Part shown: positions 1 through 5,309 of the stretch, piece after piece | Layout of the letters: the number at the start of each line of letters is the position of its first letter | Numbering within the stretch: the first letter of the stretch is position 1 | Assembly: GCA_964392085.1 (NCBI GenBank) | Contig: CAYMOV010000128.1 | Span: 1 to 6,735 of the forward strand | DNA: 6,735 nt | Reading direction: 5' to 3' | Origin: CAYMOV01 sp964392085 | GTDB taxonomy: Bacteria > Oederibacteriota > Muellerivitia > Muellerivitales > Muellerivitaceae | The notes under the pieces: model-generated | Told to the model about the DNA's origin: nothing | Database searches by the model: none | What the model saw: the letters and a program-made list of their open reading frames with translations, nothing else | Position numbers and translations under genes: made by a program

Positions 1-8
1 GAGCGGGG

Positions 9-38
9 ATTATAGGAGGGGGGTCTTGGAAAGGTCAA
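9..38 (-). promoter_or_regulatory. Sigma70-like promoter pointing out of the left edge
   Basis: On the minus strand TTGACC (38-33) is followed after 18 bp by a perfect TATAAT (14-9). Transcription would start at about base 1-3 and run out of the window, so the gene it serves is not visible. It is the best consensus match in the window. The spacer is C-rich. No minus-strand gene lies between rlmB and this site, so it probably serves an independent downstream gene. Confidence 0.6.
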
Positions 39-72
39 GCAAACACAGGGGTTTCAGGCCATCCAATTACAA

Positions 73-105
73 CCGGATGATGTCGTTCGCGGGGGGTACA
101 CAGGG
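73..105 (-). repeat. 33-bp direct repeat, copy 1
   Basis: This block matches 205-237 at an offset of exactly 132 bp. The 21-bp core (85-105) is identical and the remaining 12 bp differ at 3 positions. On the minus strand, in the frame of the tail fragment at 144-287, it reads PVYPPRTTSSG, against PVYPPRTSTSG in the other copy. The offset is a multiple of three, so both copies share a reading frame, separated by the TAG at 144-146. The frame then runs to a TGA at 54-56. It is best read as another eroded copy of the same tail sequence; a non-coding repeat is also possible. Confidence 0.7.
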
Positions 106-149
106 TGGAACGCCCTGTGAGTGTCCGCACTGGAGGCCCCGCACTAACG

Positions 150-182
150 CCAGCTGAACTTGCCGCCTTTGGGGTTGCCGGG
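150..182 (-). repeat. PGNPKGGKFSW tail block, copy A
   Basis: This 33-bp block is paired with 361-393. The minus-strand codons read P-G-N-P-K-G-G-K-F-S-W and are followed here by CGT TAG. It differs from copy B at five bases (CCC/CCT, GGC/GGT, CCC/CCA, GGC/GGT, AGC/AGT), every one a silent third-position change. Confidence 0.85.
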
Positions 183-204
183 TGTGTCAACCTCTTCACT
201 CGCC

Positions 205-237
205 CCGGATGTTGAAGTTCGCGGGGGGTACACAGGG
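205..237 (-). repeat. 33-bp direct repeat, copy 2
   Basis: This is the partner of 73-105 and lies inside the tail fragment at 144-287, where it encodes PVYPPRTSTSG. The core at 217-237 is identical to 85-105. Differences between the copies are Ser/Thr exchanges or silent changes in this frame, which fits degenerate coding sequence. A shorter trace of the same core (acacagggg) occurs at 43-51. Confidence 0.7.
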
Positions 238-357
238 GATAAAAACGGGACGGATTGGCTACCCCAAGAGGGCCGCCAGACCCTCGTTCAATACCGGCGT
301 AAGCATGGCCGGTTATGCCCACAAAAGCCGGTTAGCCCGAAGAGAGTCCAACAAGAA

Positions 358-471
358 TCACCAACTGAACTTGCCACCTTTTGGGTTACCAGGAGGATCG
401 GCATCTAACCCCGCATCCGGGTCGCCCTCAGCCGGCGCTTGAGCGTCCGGATGAGGGCTTGGAGGAAAAAA
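358..471 (-). other. Candidate -1 frameshift signal and alternative C-terminal extension of RlmB
   Basis: The heptamer T TTT TTC (471-465) is in the rlmB frame required for tandem -1 slippage (Ser298 third base, Phe299, Phe300). After a 6-nt spacer comes a hairpin at 458-424. GCCCTCA pairs with TGAGGGC, then a one-base mismatch, CCGG with CCGG, one bulged base, and CGC with GCG around a UCAA loop, 14 bp in all. A -1 shift gives 35 more codons (465-361) and a TGA at 358-360, making a 335-residue product. The extension is rich in Pro, Asp and Ala and ends in PGNPKGGKFSW. The unshifted tail is short and Arg-rich, as wrong frames of GC-rich DNA often are. The duplicated tail at 144-287 supports the -1 frame. 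A one-base deletion in the T-run, in nature or in sequencing, would look the same: with seven Ts the extension would be in frame. Confidence 0.6.
361..393 (-). repeat. PGNPKGGKFSW tail block, copy B
   Basis: This copy is reached only through the -1 frame of rlmB and ends in TGG TGA. It is paired with copy A at 150-182; the five differences are all synonymous. It straddles the region just past the annotated rlmB stop (TAG, 405-407). Confidence 0.85.
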
Positions 472-1364
472 CTTCGGTCCGGTGGGGGCGAAGGGGTGGG
501 CCCGGGTGCTCCAGGTCGGGCGCTTTCATAGAACTCATTCACCTGGGCGGCGTCCTGGCCGTAATGGCTGGGACTGCCCCAGGAGGGCCCTCCTAGGATC
601 GGCCCGGGGGCCGGAGCCTTGGGCTTTTCCCACCTGCGGCGGCGAACGGCCTCATAAATGAGGAGCGCGGCGGATACCGAGGCGTTCAGGGAGGATACCT
701 TCCCGTACATGGGGATCTTAACCATGGTGTCGCAGTGCTCCCGCACCAGGCGCCGAAGGCCCTTCCCTTCGCTTCCGATCACGATGACCGTGGGCCGCGA
801 GAAGTCGTATTGGTGGATCTCGGTCTCGGCCTCGGCGTCGGCCCCCACGACCCAGGCGCCGGCGTCCTTGAGCTTGCGGAGCGCCTCGTTGATGTTGGAT
901 TCCTGCGCGATGAGGACGTTGTCGGCGGCCCCGGCGGACACCTTCACCACCGTGGGGTTTACCGTGGCCGTCCGGTTGCGGGGGATCAAAACGCCGTGCA
1001 CACCGGCCGCCTCGCAGGTGCGCAGGATGGCCCCCAGGTTCTGGGGATCCTCCAACTCATCCAGGGCCACCACCAGGAGGTTCTCGCCCTTGGCTTGGGC
1101 CGCGTCGATCAGGTCCCGAACGCTGGCGTACTCGAACCCGGCGCAGCTGGCCACCACACCCTGGTGCTTGTCATGGCCCACCAATTGGTCGAGCTTGTGC
1201 TTGCTCTCGGAGGACACCGGGATGCCCTGGGCCTTGGCCTGGGCCTCGATGGTGTAGATCGTGTCGTCCTTGGCGCCGGTCAGGATATGGATGTGGTGGA
1301 TGGTCCGGTTCCCGGAACGGAGGAGTTCCAACACGGGTTTGCGGCCGTAGATCTTGTCGCTCAT
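405..1364 (-). CDS. rlmB: 23S rRNA (guanosine-2'-O)-methyltransferase RlmB
   Basis: This is a SpoU-family SPOUT methyltransferase. RlmB uses S-adenosylmethionine to 2'-O-methylate G2251 in the 23S rRNA P-loop. The N-terminal substrate-binding domain (about residues 1-75) begins with IYGRKPVLELL and includes KHQGVVA. The three catalytic motifs follow: LDELEDPQNLGAILRTCEAA (102-121), VIGSEGKGLRRLVREHCD (195-212) and IPMYGKVSSLNASVSAALL (217-235). The knotted core ends near residue 248, the usual family length (about 245-260). A low-complexity Pro/Gly-rich tail of about 70 residues follows and is unusual. I chose the ATG at 1364 because the conserved fold begins there; a TTG at 1418 would only add non-conserved residues. 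No Shine-Dalgarno is evident. The tail holds a candidate -1 frameshift site, so the 319-residue product may not be the only or true form. It is transcribed after the pckA terminator, probably from its own promoter. Confidence 0.93.
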   Translation of the reverse strand: MSDKIYGRKPVLELLRSGNRTIHHIHILTGAKDDTIYTIEAQAKAQGIPVSSESKHKLDQLVGHDKHQGVVASCAGFEYASVRDLIDAAQAKGENLLVVALDELEDPQNLGAILRTCEAAGVHGVLIPRNRTATVNPTVVKVSAGAADNVLIAQESNINEALRKLKDAGAWVVGADAEAETEIHQYDFSRPTVIVIGSEGKGLRRLVREHCDTMVKIPMYGKVSSLNASVSAALLIYEAVRRRRWEKPKAPAPGPILGGPSWGSPSHYGQDAAQVNEFYESARPGAPGPTPSPPPDRSFFLQALIRTLKRRLRATRMRG

Positions 1365-1386
1365 GGGGATAGTGTAACGGATATGG

Positions 1387-1401
1387 GGTTCCTGAGGAAC
1401 C
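1387..1401 (-). promoter_or_regulatory. Small perfect inverted repeat upstream of rlmB
   Basis: GGTTCC and GGAACC flank a 3-base loop, 23-37 bp upstream of the rlmB ATG. On the minus strand TACACT lies between this repeat and the ATG as a weak -10 candidate, without a convincing -35. The inverted repeat could be an operator half-site pair or a leader hairpin; neither is established. Confidence 0.3.
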
Positions 1402-1434
1402 GGAGAGAAACGCCTCAAGAACCAACCAATTATT

Positions 1435-1539
1435 GAACCACGGGGAAAGCGGAGGTCACGGAGACGCTACTGGGACATTTGGTTTTGCCTGAACGCCCAA
1501 TCTTATAACTCCGTGTTCCCCGTTCCCTCCGTGGTGAAC
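1435..1539. repeat. Inverted pair of CCACGGAG-type intergenic repeats
   Basis: The left arm at 1435-1463 reads GAACCACGGGG... and ends CACGGAG. The right arm at 1509-1539, on the opposite strand, starts GTTCACCACGGAG and also ends CACGGAG. The arms are similar but not identical and lie about 45 bp apart. Similar purine-rich CCACGGAGG...CACGGAG units recur between genes in many environmental bacterial genomes (from memory, not searched). This spacer between pckA and rlmB (1365-1606, 242 bp) has no gene that I can support. Confidence 0.55.
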
Positions 1540-1560
1540 AAGTCGTTTTGAGGCTCCAAC

Positions 1561-1592
1561 AAAAAAGGCCGTCCCGGGAAGCCGGGACGGCC
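1561..1592 (-). terminator. Rho-independent terminator of pckA
   Basis: On the minus strand a perfect 11-bp GC-rich stem (GGCCGTCCCGG with CCGGGACGGCC, 1592-1582 and 1577-1567) encloses a CTTC loop and is followed directly by six Ts (1566-1561). It begins 14 bp after the pckA stop codon and separates pckA from rlmB. Confidence 0.95.
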
Positions 1593-1606
1593 CTTATACG
1601 ATCGGC

Positions 1607-3187
1607 TTAAAACACGGCCCGGACGCGCTTGTCGAGCCCCGGGAACTGGTCCAGGATCTCCGCGCGGTGCCGGTTCAGGGTCTTCTGGCGTTCCTCGAAT
1701 TCGAAGGCGCCGTAGAGTTTCTTCGGGTGCATCAGGATGTCGTCCACCGTGCGCACGGCCCGGGGGACCATCAACCCGGTCCCCATGGACTCCTCCCAGT
1801 CCTGGAGTCCCCCCCTGATCAAGGAATCCAGGATGCCCATGGTGTCGCCCAGCCGGATGTCGTGGTACTCGTTGCCCTCCCCGACGCCGCCCGTGTTCAG
1901 CAGGTAGCACTGGATGTGCGGGTTGGCCTTGAGGATCGAGTAGAACAGGTTCGCGTGGGCCGTGCGGTCGCCCGCCACGAACGGATCGTAGAAGAACTCA
2001 TTCTTGATCTGGCCGGCCCGGGTGGGATCCCCCGCGGAGGACTCCATCGACTGTCCCAACACCATGAAGGCGGCGGCCTGTTCGGCGTTCAGCTTGGCCA
2101 CAGCCGGGATGATCGCGCCCCGGGTGATGAGGAAGAGGTTGTCCACCCGATCCACGTTGATGTCCTGGCTGCAGTGCATGAAGTCCCGGCGGTGCACCAC
2201 GGCCCGGCCGTTGGAGGTACGCTCGATGTTGTAGAAGTCGATCTCGCCCTCGGGTGTCACGTGGACGTTCTCGACGTAGGTGTCGCGCCGTAGGGACCCG
2301 TAATAGGTCTCGATCTGGTCGTGGGGGTTGAGGCCGTCGGTCTTGGCGAAAATGGCCCCCGCCTCGAAGCCGTGGAAAGAACCGTCCTTCCGGAGGGTCC
2401 CGCCGTCGTCCTGGACCAGCCAGCTCTTCTCCGCTCCCTTCTTGGCCAAAACCTTGCAGGTCGTGGAGGTCTTTCCGTTGGCCGACAGGGCCGCGAAGAG
2501 GGATGCGGTGGTCTTGTAGTCCCCGTGGACGTTCTCAAGGAAGTCCAGGCGGCAGCCCGCGTGGATGAAGATGGCGTCGTTGTTCCGCTTCACCCTAAAG
2601 TCTTCACCCGCGAAGATGCCCTTCTTCCACTCCCCGATGTAGTTCGAGTTGCGGACGAACTTCACCATCTTGCCCTTGGGGTTGTGGGCGTTGCGGAGGG
2701 TGACGTCCTTGTCCGGCAGTTTCTTGGCCCGGTTGCCCTCGAACTTGTCGTCGGTGAACATCACGATGGTGTAGGTCGGCTCATCCACCTCGGCGGGCAT
2801 GAACAGCTTGGTGCCGCCGTAGGCCACGTGGGCGTGGCGGGCTGGCACGATGAGGCGGGCCGAGATCTTGTCCTTACCGTCCCCCACCCAAACGTCATAG
2901 GAGATGATTTCCTGCTTGGACAGCACCTCGGCGGCCTGTTGGATCAGTGCCTTCTCGGTGGCCCCGAAGGTCTCGTCCACGTTGTTCTTCGTGAAACGGG
3001 CGGCCCGGGAGGTGGGTTCGGTGTCGATGGAGAGGCTTTCATAGCGGGTGAGGCGAGCCTCCGGTTCCTTCAAAAAAAGCTCGCGCATCTTCTCCATGCT
3101 GGGGTTGCGGATGAGCCGCTTCTGGGCCTGGGCGTCCGTGAAGATCTTCTGGGCCATCTGGGCGAAGTCGTCGAAGAGTTCGTACAT
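1607..3187 (-). CDS. pckA: Divergent ATP-type phosphoenolpyruvate carboxykinase
   Basis: It likely interconverts oxaloacetate plus a nucleoside triphosphate with phosphoenolpyruvate and CO2 in the cytosol, the entry step of gluconeogenesis, or an anaplerotic step if run in reverse. The 526 residues are close to E. coli PckA (540). Recognisable in order: RNSNYIGEWKKGIFAG (179-194), carrying the metal/substrate lysine (K188/K189); a candidate metal-ligand His209 in FIHAGC; a P-loop ALSANGKTSTT (233-243); an acidic pair D260-D261 and the DGSFHGFEAGAIFAKT segment (268-283), matching the kinase-2 region; ENVHVTPEGEIDF (306-318) with NGRAVV and R328; and LLNTGGVGEG (429-438), like the family LVNTGW. 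The P-loop departs from the usual GLSGTGKT, so this is a distant branch. AAGGTG (3201-3196) sits 8 bp before the ATG as ribosome binding site. It appears monocistronic: its own leader upstream and a strong terminator downstream. Nucleotide preference (ATP or other) cannot be told from sequence. Confidence 0.88.
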   Translation of the reverse strand: MYELFDDFAQMAQKIFTDAQAQKRLIRNPSMEKMRELFLKEPEARLTRYESLSIDTEPTSRAARFTKNNVDETFGATEKALIQQAAEVLSKQEIISYDVWVGDGKDKISARLIVPARHAHVAYGGTKLFMPAEVDEPTYTIVMFTDDKFEGNRAKKLPDKDVTLRNAHNPKGKMVKFVRNSNYIGEWKKGIFAGEDFRVKRNNDAIFIHAGCRLDFLENVHGDYKTTASLFAALSANGKTSTTCKVLAKKGAEKSWLVQDDGGTLRKDGSFHGFEAGAIFAKTDGLNPHDQIETYYGSLRRDTYVENVHVTPEGEIDFYNIERTSNGRAVVHRRDFMHCSQDINVDRVDNLFLITRGAIIPAVAKLNAEQAAAFMVLGQSMESSAGDPTRAGQIKNEFFYDPFVAGDRTAHANLFYSILKANPHIQCYLLNTGGVGEGNEYHDIRLGDTMGILDSLIRGGLQDWEESMGTGLMVPRAVRTVDDILMHPKKLYGAFEFEERQKTLNRHRAEILDQFPGLDKRVRAVF

Positions 3188-3195
3188 GGCGGACG

Positions 3196-3201
3196 CACCT
3201 T
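3196..3201 (-). promoter_or_regulatory. Ribosome binding site of pckA
   Basis: AAGGTG lies on the minus strand 8 bp upstream of the ATG at 3187-3185 and supports that start. Confidence 0.6.
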
Positions 3202-3276
3202 GGATCGTGATGGGGCCGTGACCAGGAGGGGATGGGCGGCGAAAAAGGAGGGGTCTTGGTCTTGGTTGGGCGAAAT

Positions 3277-3326
3277 ACTATAGGATCAAGGCTTTCATTG
3301 GCATGACGGGCGTCATAGGTTTTATA
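3277..3326 (-). promoter_or_regulatory. pckA control region with a perfect 14-bp palindrome
   Basis: ATGACG-CC-CGTCAT (3316-3303) is a perfect palindrome in the 180-bp gap before pckA. Two -10 candidates flank it. TATAAA (3326-3321) would start transcription inside the palindrome, as with a repressor operator; its best -35 is a poor TTCATC at 16 bp. TATAGT (3282-3277) lacks a recognisable -35, and the palindrome is centred about 40 bp before its expected start, as with a class II activator site. Which promoter is used, and the regulator, are unknown. Regulated expression would suit a gluconeogenic enzyme. Confidence 0.45.
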
Positions 3327-3367
3327 TTCAAACGAAACACAAGATGAATGCGTCGGATCGAAGCCCC

Positions 3368-3886
3368 TCACCAACCATGCTGCTGCCGAAGCCACAGGAC
3401 CTGCCCCGTGTGGTGACGGCCGTGCCAAGCATAGATGCAGAGGTTGCGGGCTAAGTTCATCACGGTCCCATCCGGGCGCTTGAAGGTGCGGGCGAACTGT
3501 TCCTCGGTCATGGACCGGAGCAGGACCACCCAACGTTTGTGGAGGCCTTCCAGAAGGGACATCGTCGCATCCAAGTCCCCCGACTGGGCGTCGGCCAGGG
3601 CGTTCCAGGCTTCCATGTCGTAGGGGACGGCCAACGGCGAATCCTCGGTCAAAACCTTCTTCATGCGGATATAGGCGTTCACGTGGCTGTCGGCTAGGTG
3701 GTTGGCGATCTGGCGGATGGTCCAGTTCTTGTAGACCGTCCCCAACTGGGCCTCCGACAACCCCACCAGGGCCTTCCGGAGGGTCACGGGGGCCGCCTCA
3801 ATCTCGGCGATCAGTTCGGCCCGGCGCTTCGCGTCGGGTTTCTCCTCCATCACCATCGGTCCGATCGGGTATTGGGGCGCTTCCAT
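3368..3886 (-). CDS. YfiT/BstA-like DinB-fold metal-dependent enzyme
   Basis: This 172-residue protein closely resembles Bacillus YfiT, a four-helix-bundle metalloprotein of the DinB superfamily (about 173 residues). Shared features in order are YPIG near the N-terminus (6-9), WTIRQIANHLADSHVNAYIR (55-74), PYDMEAWNALADAQS (88-102), LHKRW (115-119) and the C-terminal YAWHGRHHTGQV (152-163). The expected metal triad is His63, His155 and His159, all present. In the family, members act as putative metal-dependent hydrolases or as thiol S-transferases (bacillithiol transferase BstA in Firmicutes). The thiol used here is unknown, and a transferase role is inference. The ATG is supported by GGAG five bases upstream (3895-3892) and by the family's N-terminal YPIG motif. 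It has its own promoter candidate and shares no overlap with its neighbours. Confidence 0.88.
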   Translation of the reverse strand: MEAPQYPIGPMVMEEKPDAKRRAELIAEIEAAPVTLRKALVGLSEAQLGTVYKNWTIRQIANHLADSHVNAYIRMKKVLTEDSPLAVPYDMEAWNALADAQSGDLDATMSLLEGLHKRWVVLLRSMTEEQFARTFKRPDGTVMNLARNLCIYAWHGRHHTGQVLWLRQQHGW

Positions 3887-3921
3887 GTGGACTCCGTGAA
3901 AGAAGGATGTGGGAACTCGGC

Positions 3922-3952
3922 ATTATAGGGGCGGGGAGCCGGAAAGAATCAA
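3922..3952 (-). promoter_or_regulatory. Promoter candidate for the YfiT-like gene
   Basis: On the minus strand a perfect TATAAT (3927-3922) is preceded by TTGATT (3952-3947) with a 19-bp spacer, slightly longer than ideal. The expected start is about 30 bp before the ATG. It lies in the 94-bp gap after the PorV-like gene. I see no intrinsic terminator for that upstream gene, so readthrough is possible. Confidence 0.5.
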
Positions 3953-3980
3953 TTTGGGGCGACAGATCCGGAACGGGGAA

Positions 3981-5309
3981 TCAGGGCGTTTGGGGCATCC
4001 CACGGTCCAGAGAATTCAAACCGTTTCGGGCTGATTCCGTTTGCGAGTCGATGTCGAGCGCCTTCAAATAATAGATCCGGGCCTTGGAGAGGTGGTCCGT
4101 GGATTTGGCATAGTGCTGGTACAGCCGCCCCAAGGTCGAATAGGCCTCGGCGTAATAGAAACCCTTCACTTCCGGGTCGTTGACGGCGACGGCTTTGAGG
4201 AAGGCATCCGCGGAATCCTTGTACCGGCCGGCCTTCAAGGCCGCCTGGCCTACCCGGTAGTAATCCATCATTCCACTCCCAGGGGTCGGTTCAACGCGGG
4301 TCGAACCAGGGACGGGTTGAACCGTTTTCGGGTCGGAACTCACGATTCGGGCTGGATTTGACGGCTTCTTCTCGGGCCGCTTCAAGCGGTGCTTTCCGGC
4401 GAAATGCGCGCTGATCGAGAGTTGGTGGCCCATGCCAAGCGATCCCATGGAGGTGAACGCATAATCAATTTGAAGGGAGGCGACTTCCCAACCGGCCCCG
4501 GCCGACAATCCCCGGACGCCCGCCAATTCCGCCTGGTCCATGAATTGCCGGTATCCAACGCGGACAAAATATTTAGAGAGGTAGGCCCATTCAACCCCAC
4601 CCAGGATCGTCCCCTTGGGATCGTTTCCTCCGAAGGAGCCCTCCATCGTCGCGACCCACGCGGAGGCATCGGGAGTTCCCCATCGAGCCGAAAGTGCCGG
4701 CTTAACCGACAGGCTGGTTTTTGGGTCCGAGCCGGCCCCCTCCGCTTCGCCTTGCAGGTAAACCCCGCCCGAAAACGGGCTACGGGAGGGCGCCCAGGCG
4801 AGCCCTGAGCCCCAGAGAAGATGGGAACCGTTGAAGCCGGTCCCGGTTTCCCAGATCCCTTGGAGGGAAGCCCCCAACCCGAAGGGCCCCCATCTTTTTC
4901 CCAAGGCCGCGGCCAATCGGGTCCCCCCCGGGTGGAAAATTTCGGTTTCGTAAACCCCTCCCCCAGACCCCACCACCGTTCCTTGGACGGACCCCAAGGA
5001 GGCATGGTCCACGACCAACGCGCCTCCCAACCCCCGGGCGAGGGAGGCCCCAAAAGCGGCATGCTCGATGGAGGAATCCCCCAACCAAGCGTTATGCATC
5101 AAGACCCCTTCGGCCCCTTCCGCCCAACCCAAGAACGCCGGGTTTAAGACCCCCGAATCGGCCCCCAATTCGAGGCCAGCCCCAGCCCCTCCCAGGGCGA
5201 CGGATCGGACGTTCGGGTCCAGGTCGGCCCAAGCCGGGGTGGAGGCTCGCGCGAACCCCGGCGCCAAAACCAGCGCCAGAGTAAAACGGCAGAGCGGCCA
5301 AAGCCTCAT
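3981..5309 (-). CDS. PorV/PorQ-like outer-membrane barrel with C-terminal TPR domain
   Basis: The protein has 442 residues from the ATG at 5309. A signal peptide is clear: MRLWPLCR, a hydrophobic FTLALVLAPGF, then ARA before Ser23 as a likely cleavage site. The mature start, SVALGGAGAGLELGADSG followed by NPAFLG, is the PorV/PorQ/UPF0164-type opening. Alternating Gly/aromatic beta segments continue to about residue 300, ending in a final-strand-like GHQLSISAHF. A Lys/Pro-rich linker (about 305-343) leads to a helical region with about two TPR units (about 347-424; GQAALKAGRYKDSADAFLKA and YLKALDID). The start overlaps the stop of the upstream protease gene as ATGA (5309-5306), indicating translational coupling. 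PorV is the outer-membrane partner of type IX secretion in Bacteroidota, so a role in exporting or anchoring the coupled protease is plausible but inferred. An in-frame upstream start at 5417 would bury the signal peptide and is rejected. Confidence 0.8.
   Translation of the reverse strand: MRLWPLCRFTLALVLAPGFARASTPAWADLDPNVRSVALGGAGAGLELGADSGVLNPAFLGWAEGAEGVLMHNAWLGDSSIEHAAFGASLARGLGGALVVDHASLGSVQGTVVGSGGGVYETEIFHPGGTRLAAALGKRWGPFGLGASLQGIWETGTGFNGSHLLWGSGLAWAPSRSPFSGGVYLQGEAEGAGSDPKTSLSVKPALSARWGTPDASAWVATMEGSFGGNDPKGTILGGVEWAYLSKYFVRVGYRQFMDQAELAGVRGLSAGAGWEVASLQIDYAFTSMGSLGMGHQLSISAHFAGKHRLKRPEKKPSNPARIVSSDPKTVQPVPGSTRVEPTPGSGMMDYYRVGQAALKAGRYKDSADAFLKAVAVNDPEVKGFYYAEAYSTLGRLYQHYAKSTDHLSKARIYYLKALDIDSQTESARNGLNSLDRGMPQTP

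Larger units (their letters stand above)
144..287 (-). pseudogene. Eroded duplicate of an rlmB-like C-terminal tail
   Basis: The open frame runs from after a TGA (288-290) to a TAG at 144-146, 47 codons, with no ATG. It holds two blocks shared with the rlmB 3' region. PSWGS (258-272) matches rlmB residues 260-264, and PGNPKGGKFSW (150-182) matches the -1 frame at 361-393. Across these 16 codons there are eight nucleotide differences, all third-position and synonymous. This pattern is expected of two coding copies that diverged under selection. Both blocks lie in one frame here, whereas in rlmB they are in different frames. With no start codon, no catalytic domain and a stop just upstream, it looks like a 3' fragment left by a duplication. 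It could instead be the end of another protein sharing the tail, broken by a frameshift. The parent gene is not visible. Confidence 0.55.

Noticed and set aside
14..29. Similarity of aggaggggggtcttgg to aggaggggtcttgg near 3246-3259
   Set aside because: It is short, purine/GC-rich, needs a two-base gap, and sits in different positions relative to the promoters; probably chance.
35..322. A 95-codon minus-strand open frame across the left intergenic stretch
   Set aside because: It is a different frame from the one supported by the synonymous-only tail blocks, shows no domain, and consists of repeat-derived sequence.
1..404. A CRISPR array or tRNA in the repeat-bearing left end
   Set aside because: Repeat spacings are unequal, copies are few and degenerate, and I see no cloverleaf or TPsiC-like arm.
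424..458. The rlmB 3' hairpin as an intrinsic terminator
   Set aside because: On the minus strand the T-run precedes rather than follows the stem, and on the plus strand the stem is followed by GGAGGAAAAAA, so neither direction forms a terminator.
1365..1418. Extending rlmB to the upstream TTG
   Set aside because: The 18 extra residues precede the conserved start of the N-terminal domain and include the inverted repeat and possible promoter.
735..1436. A long plus-strand open frame opposite rlmB, and a similar one at 658-1257
   Set aside because: They are antisense shadows of a clear RlmB with all three SPOUT motifs; composition is typical of the complement of GC-rich genes.
2321..3283. A 320-codon plus-strand open frame opposite pckA
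   Set aside because: It is complementary to the conserved PEP carboxykinase and shows no recognisable fold.
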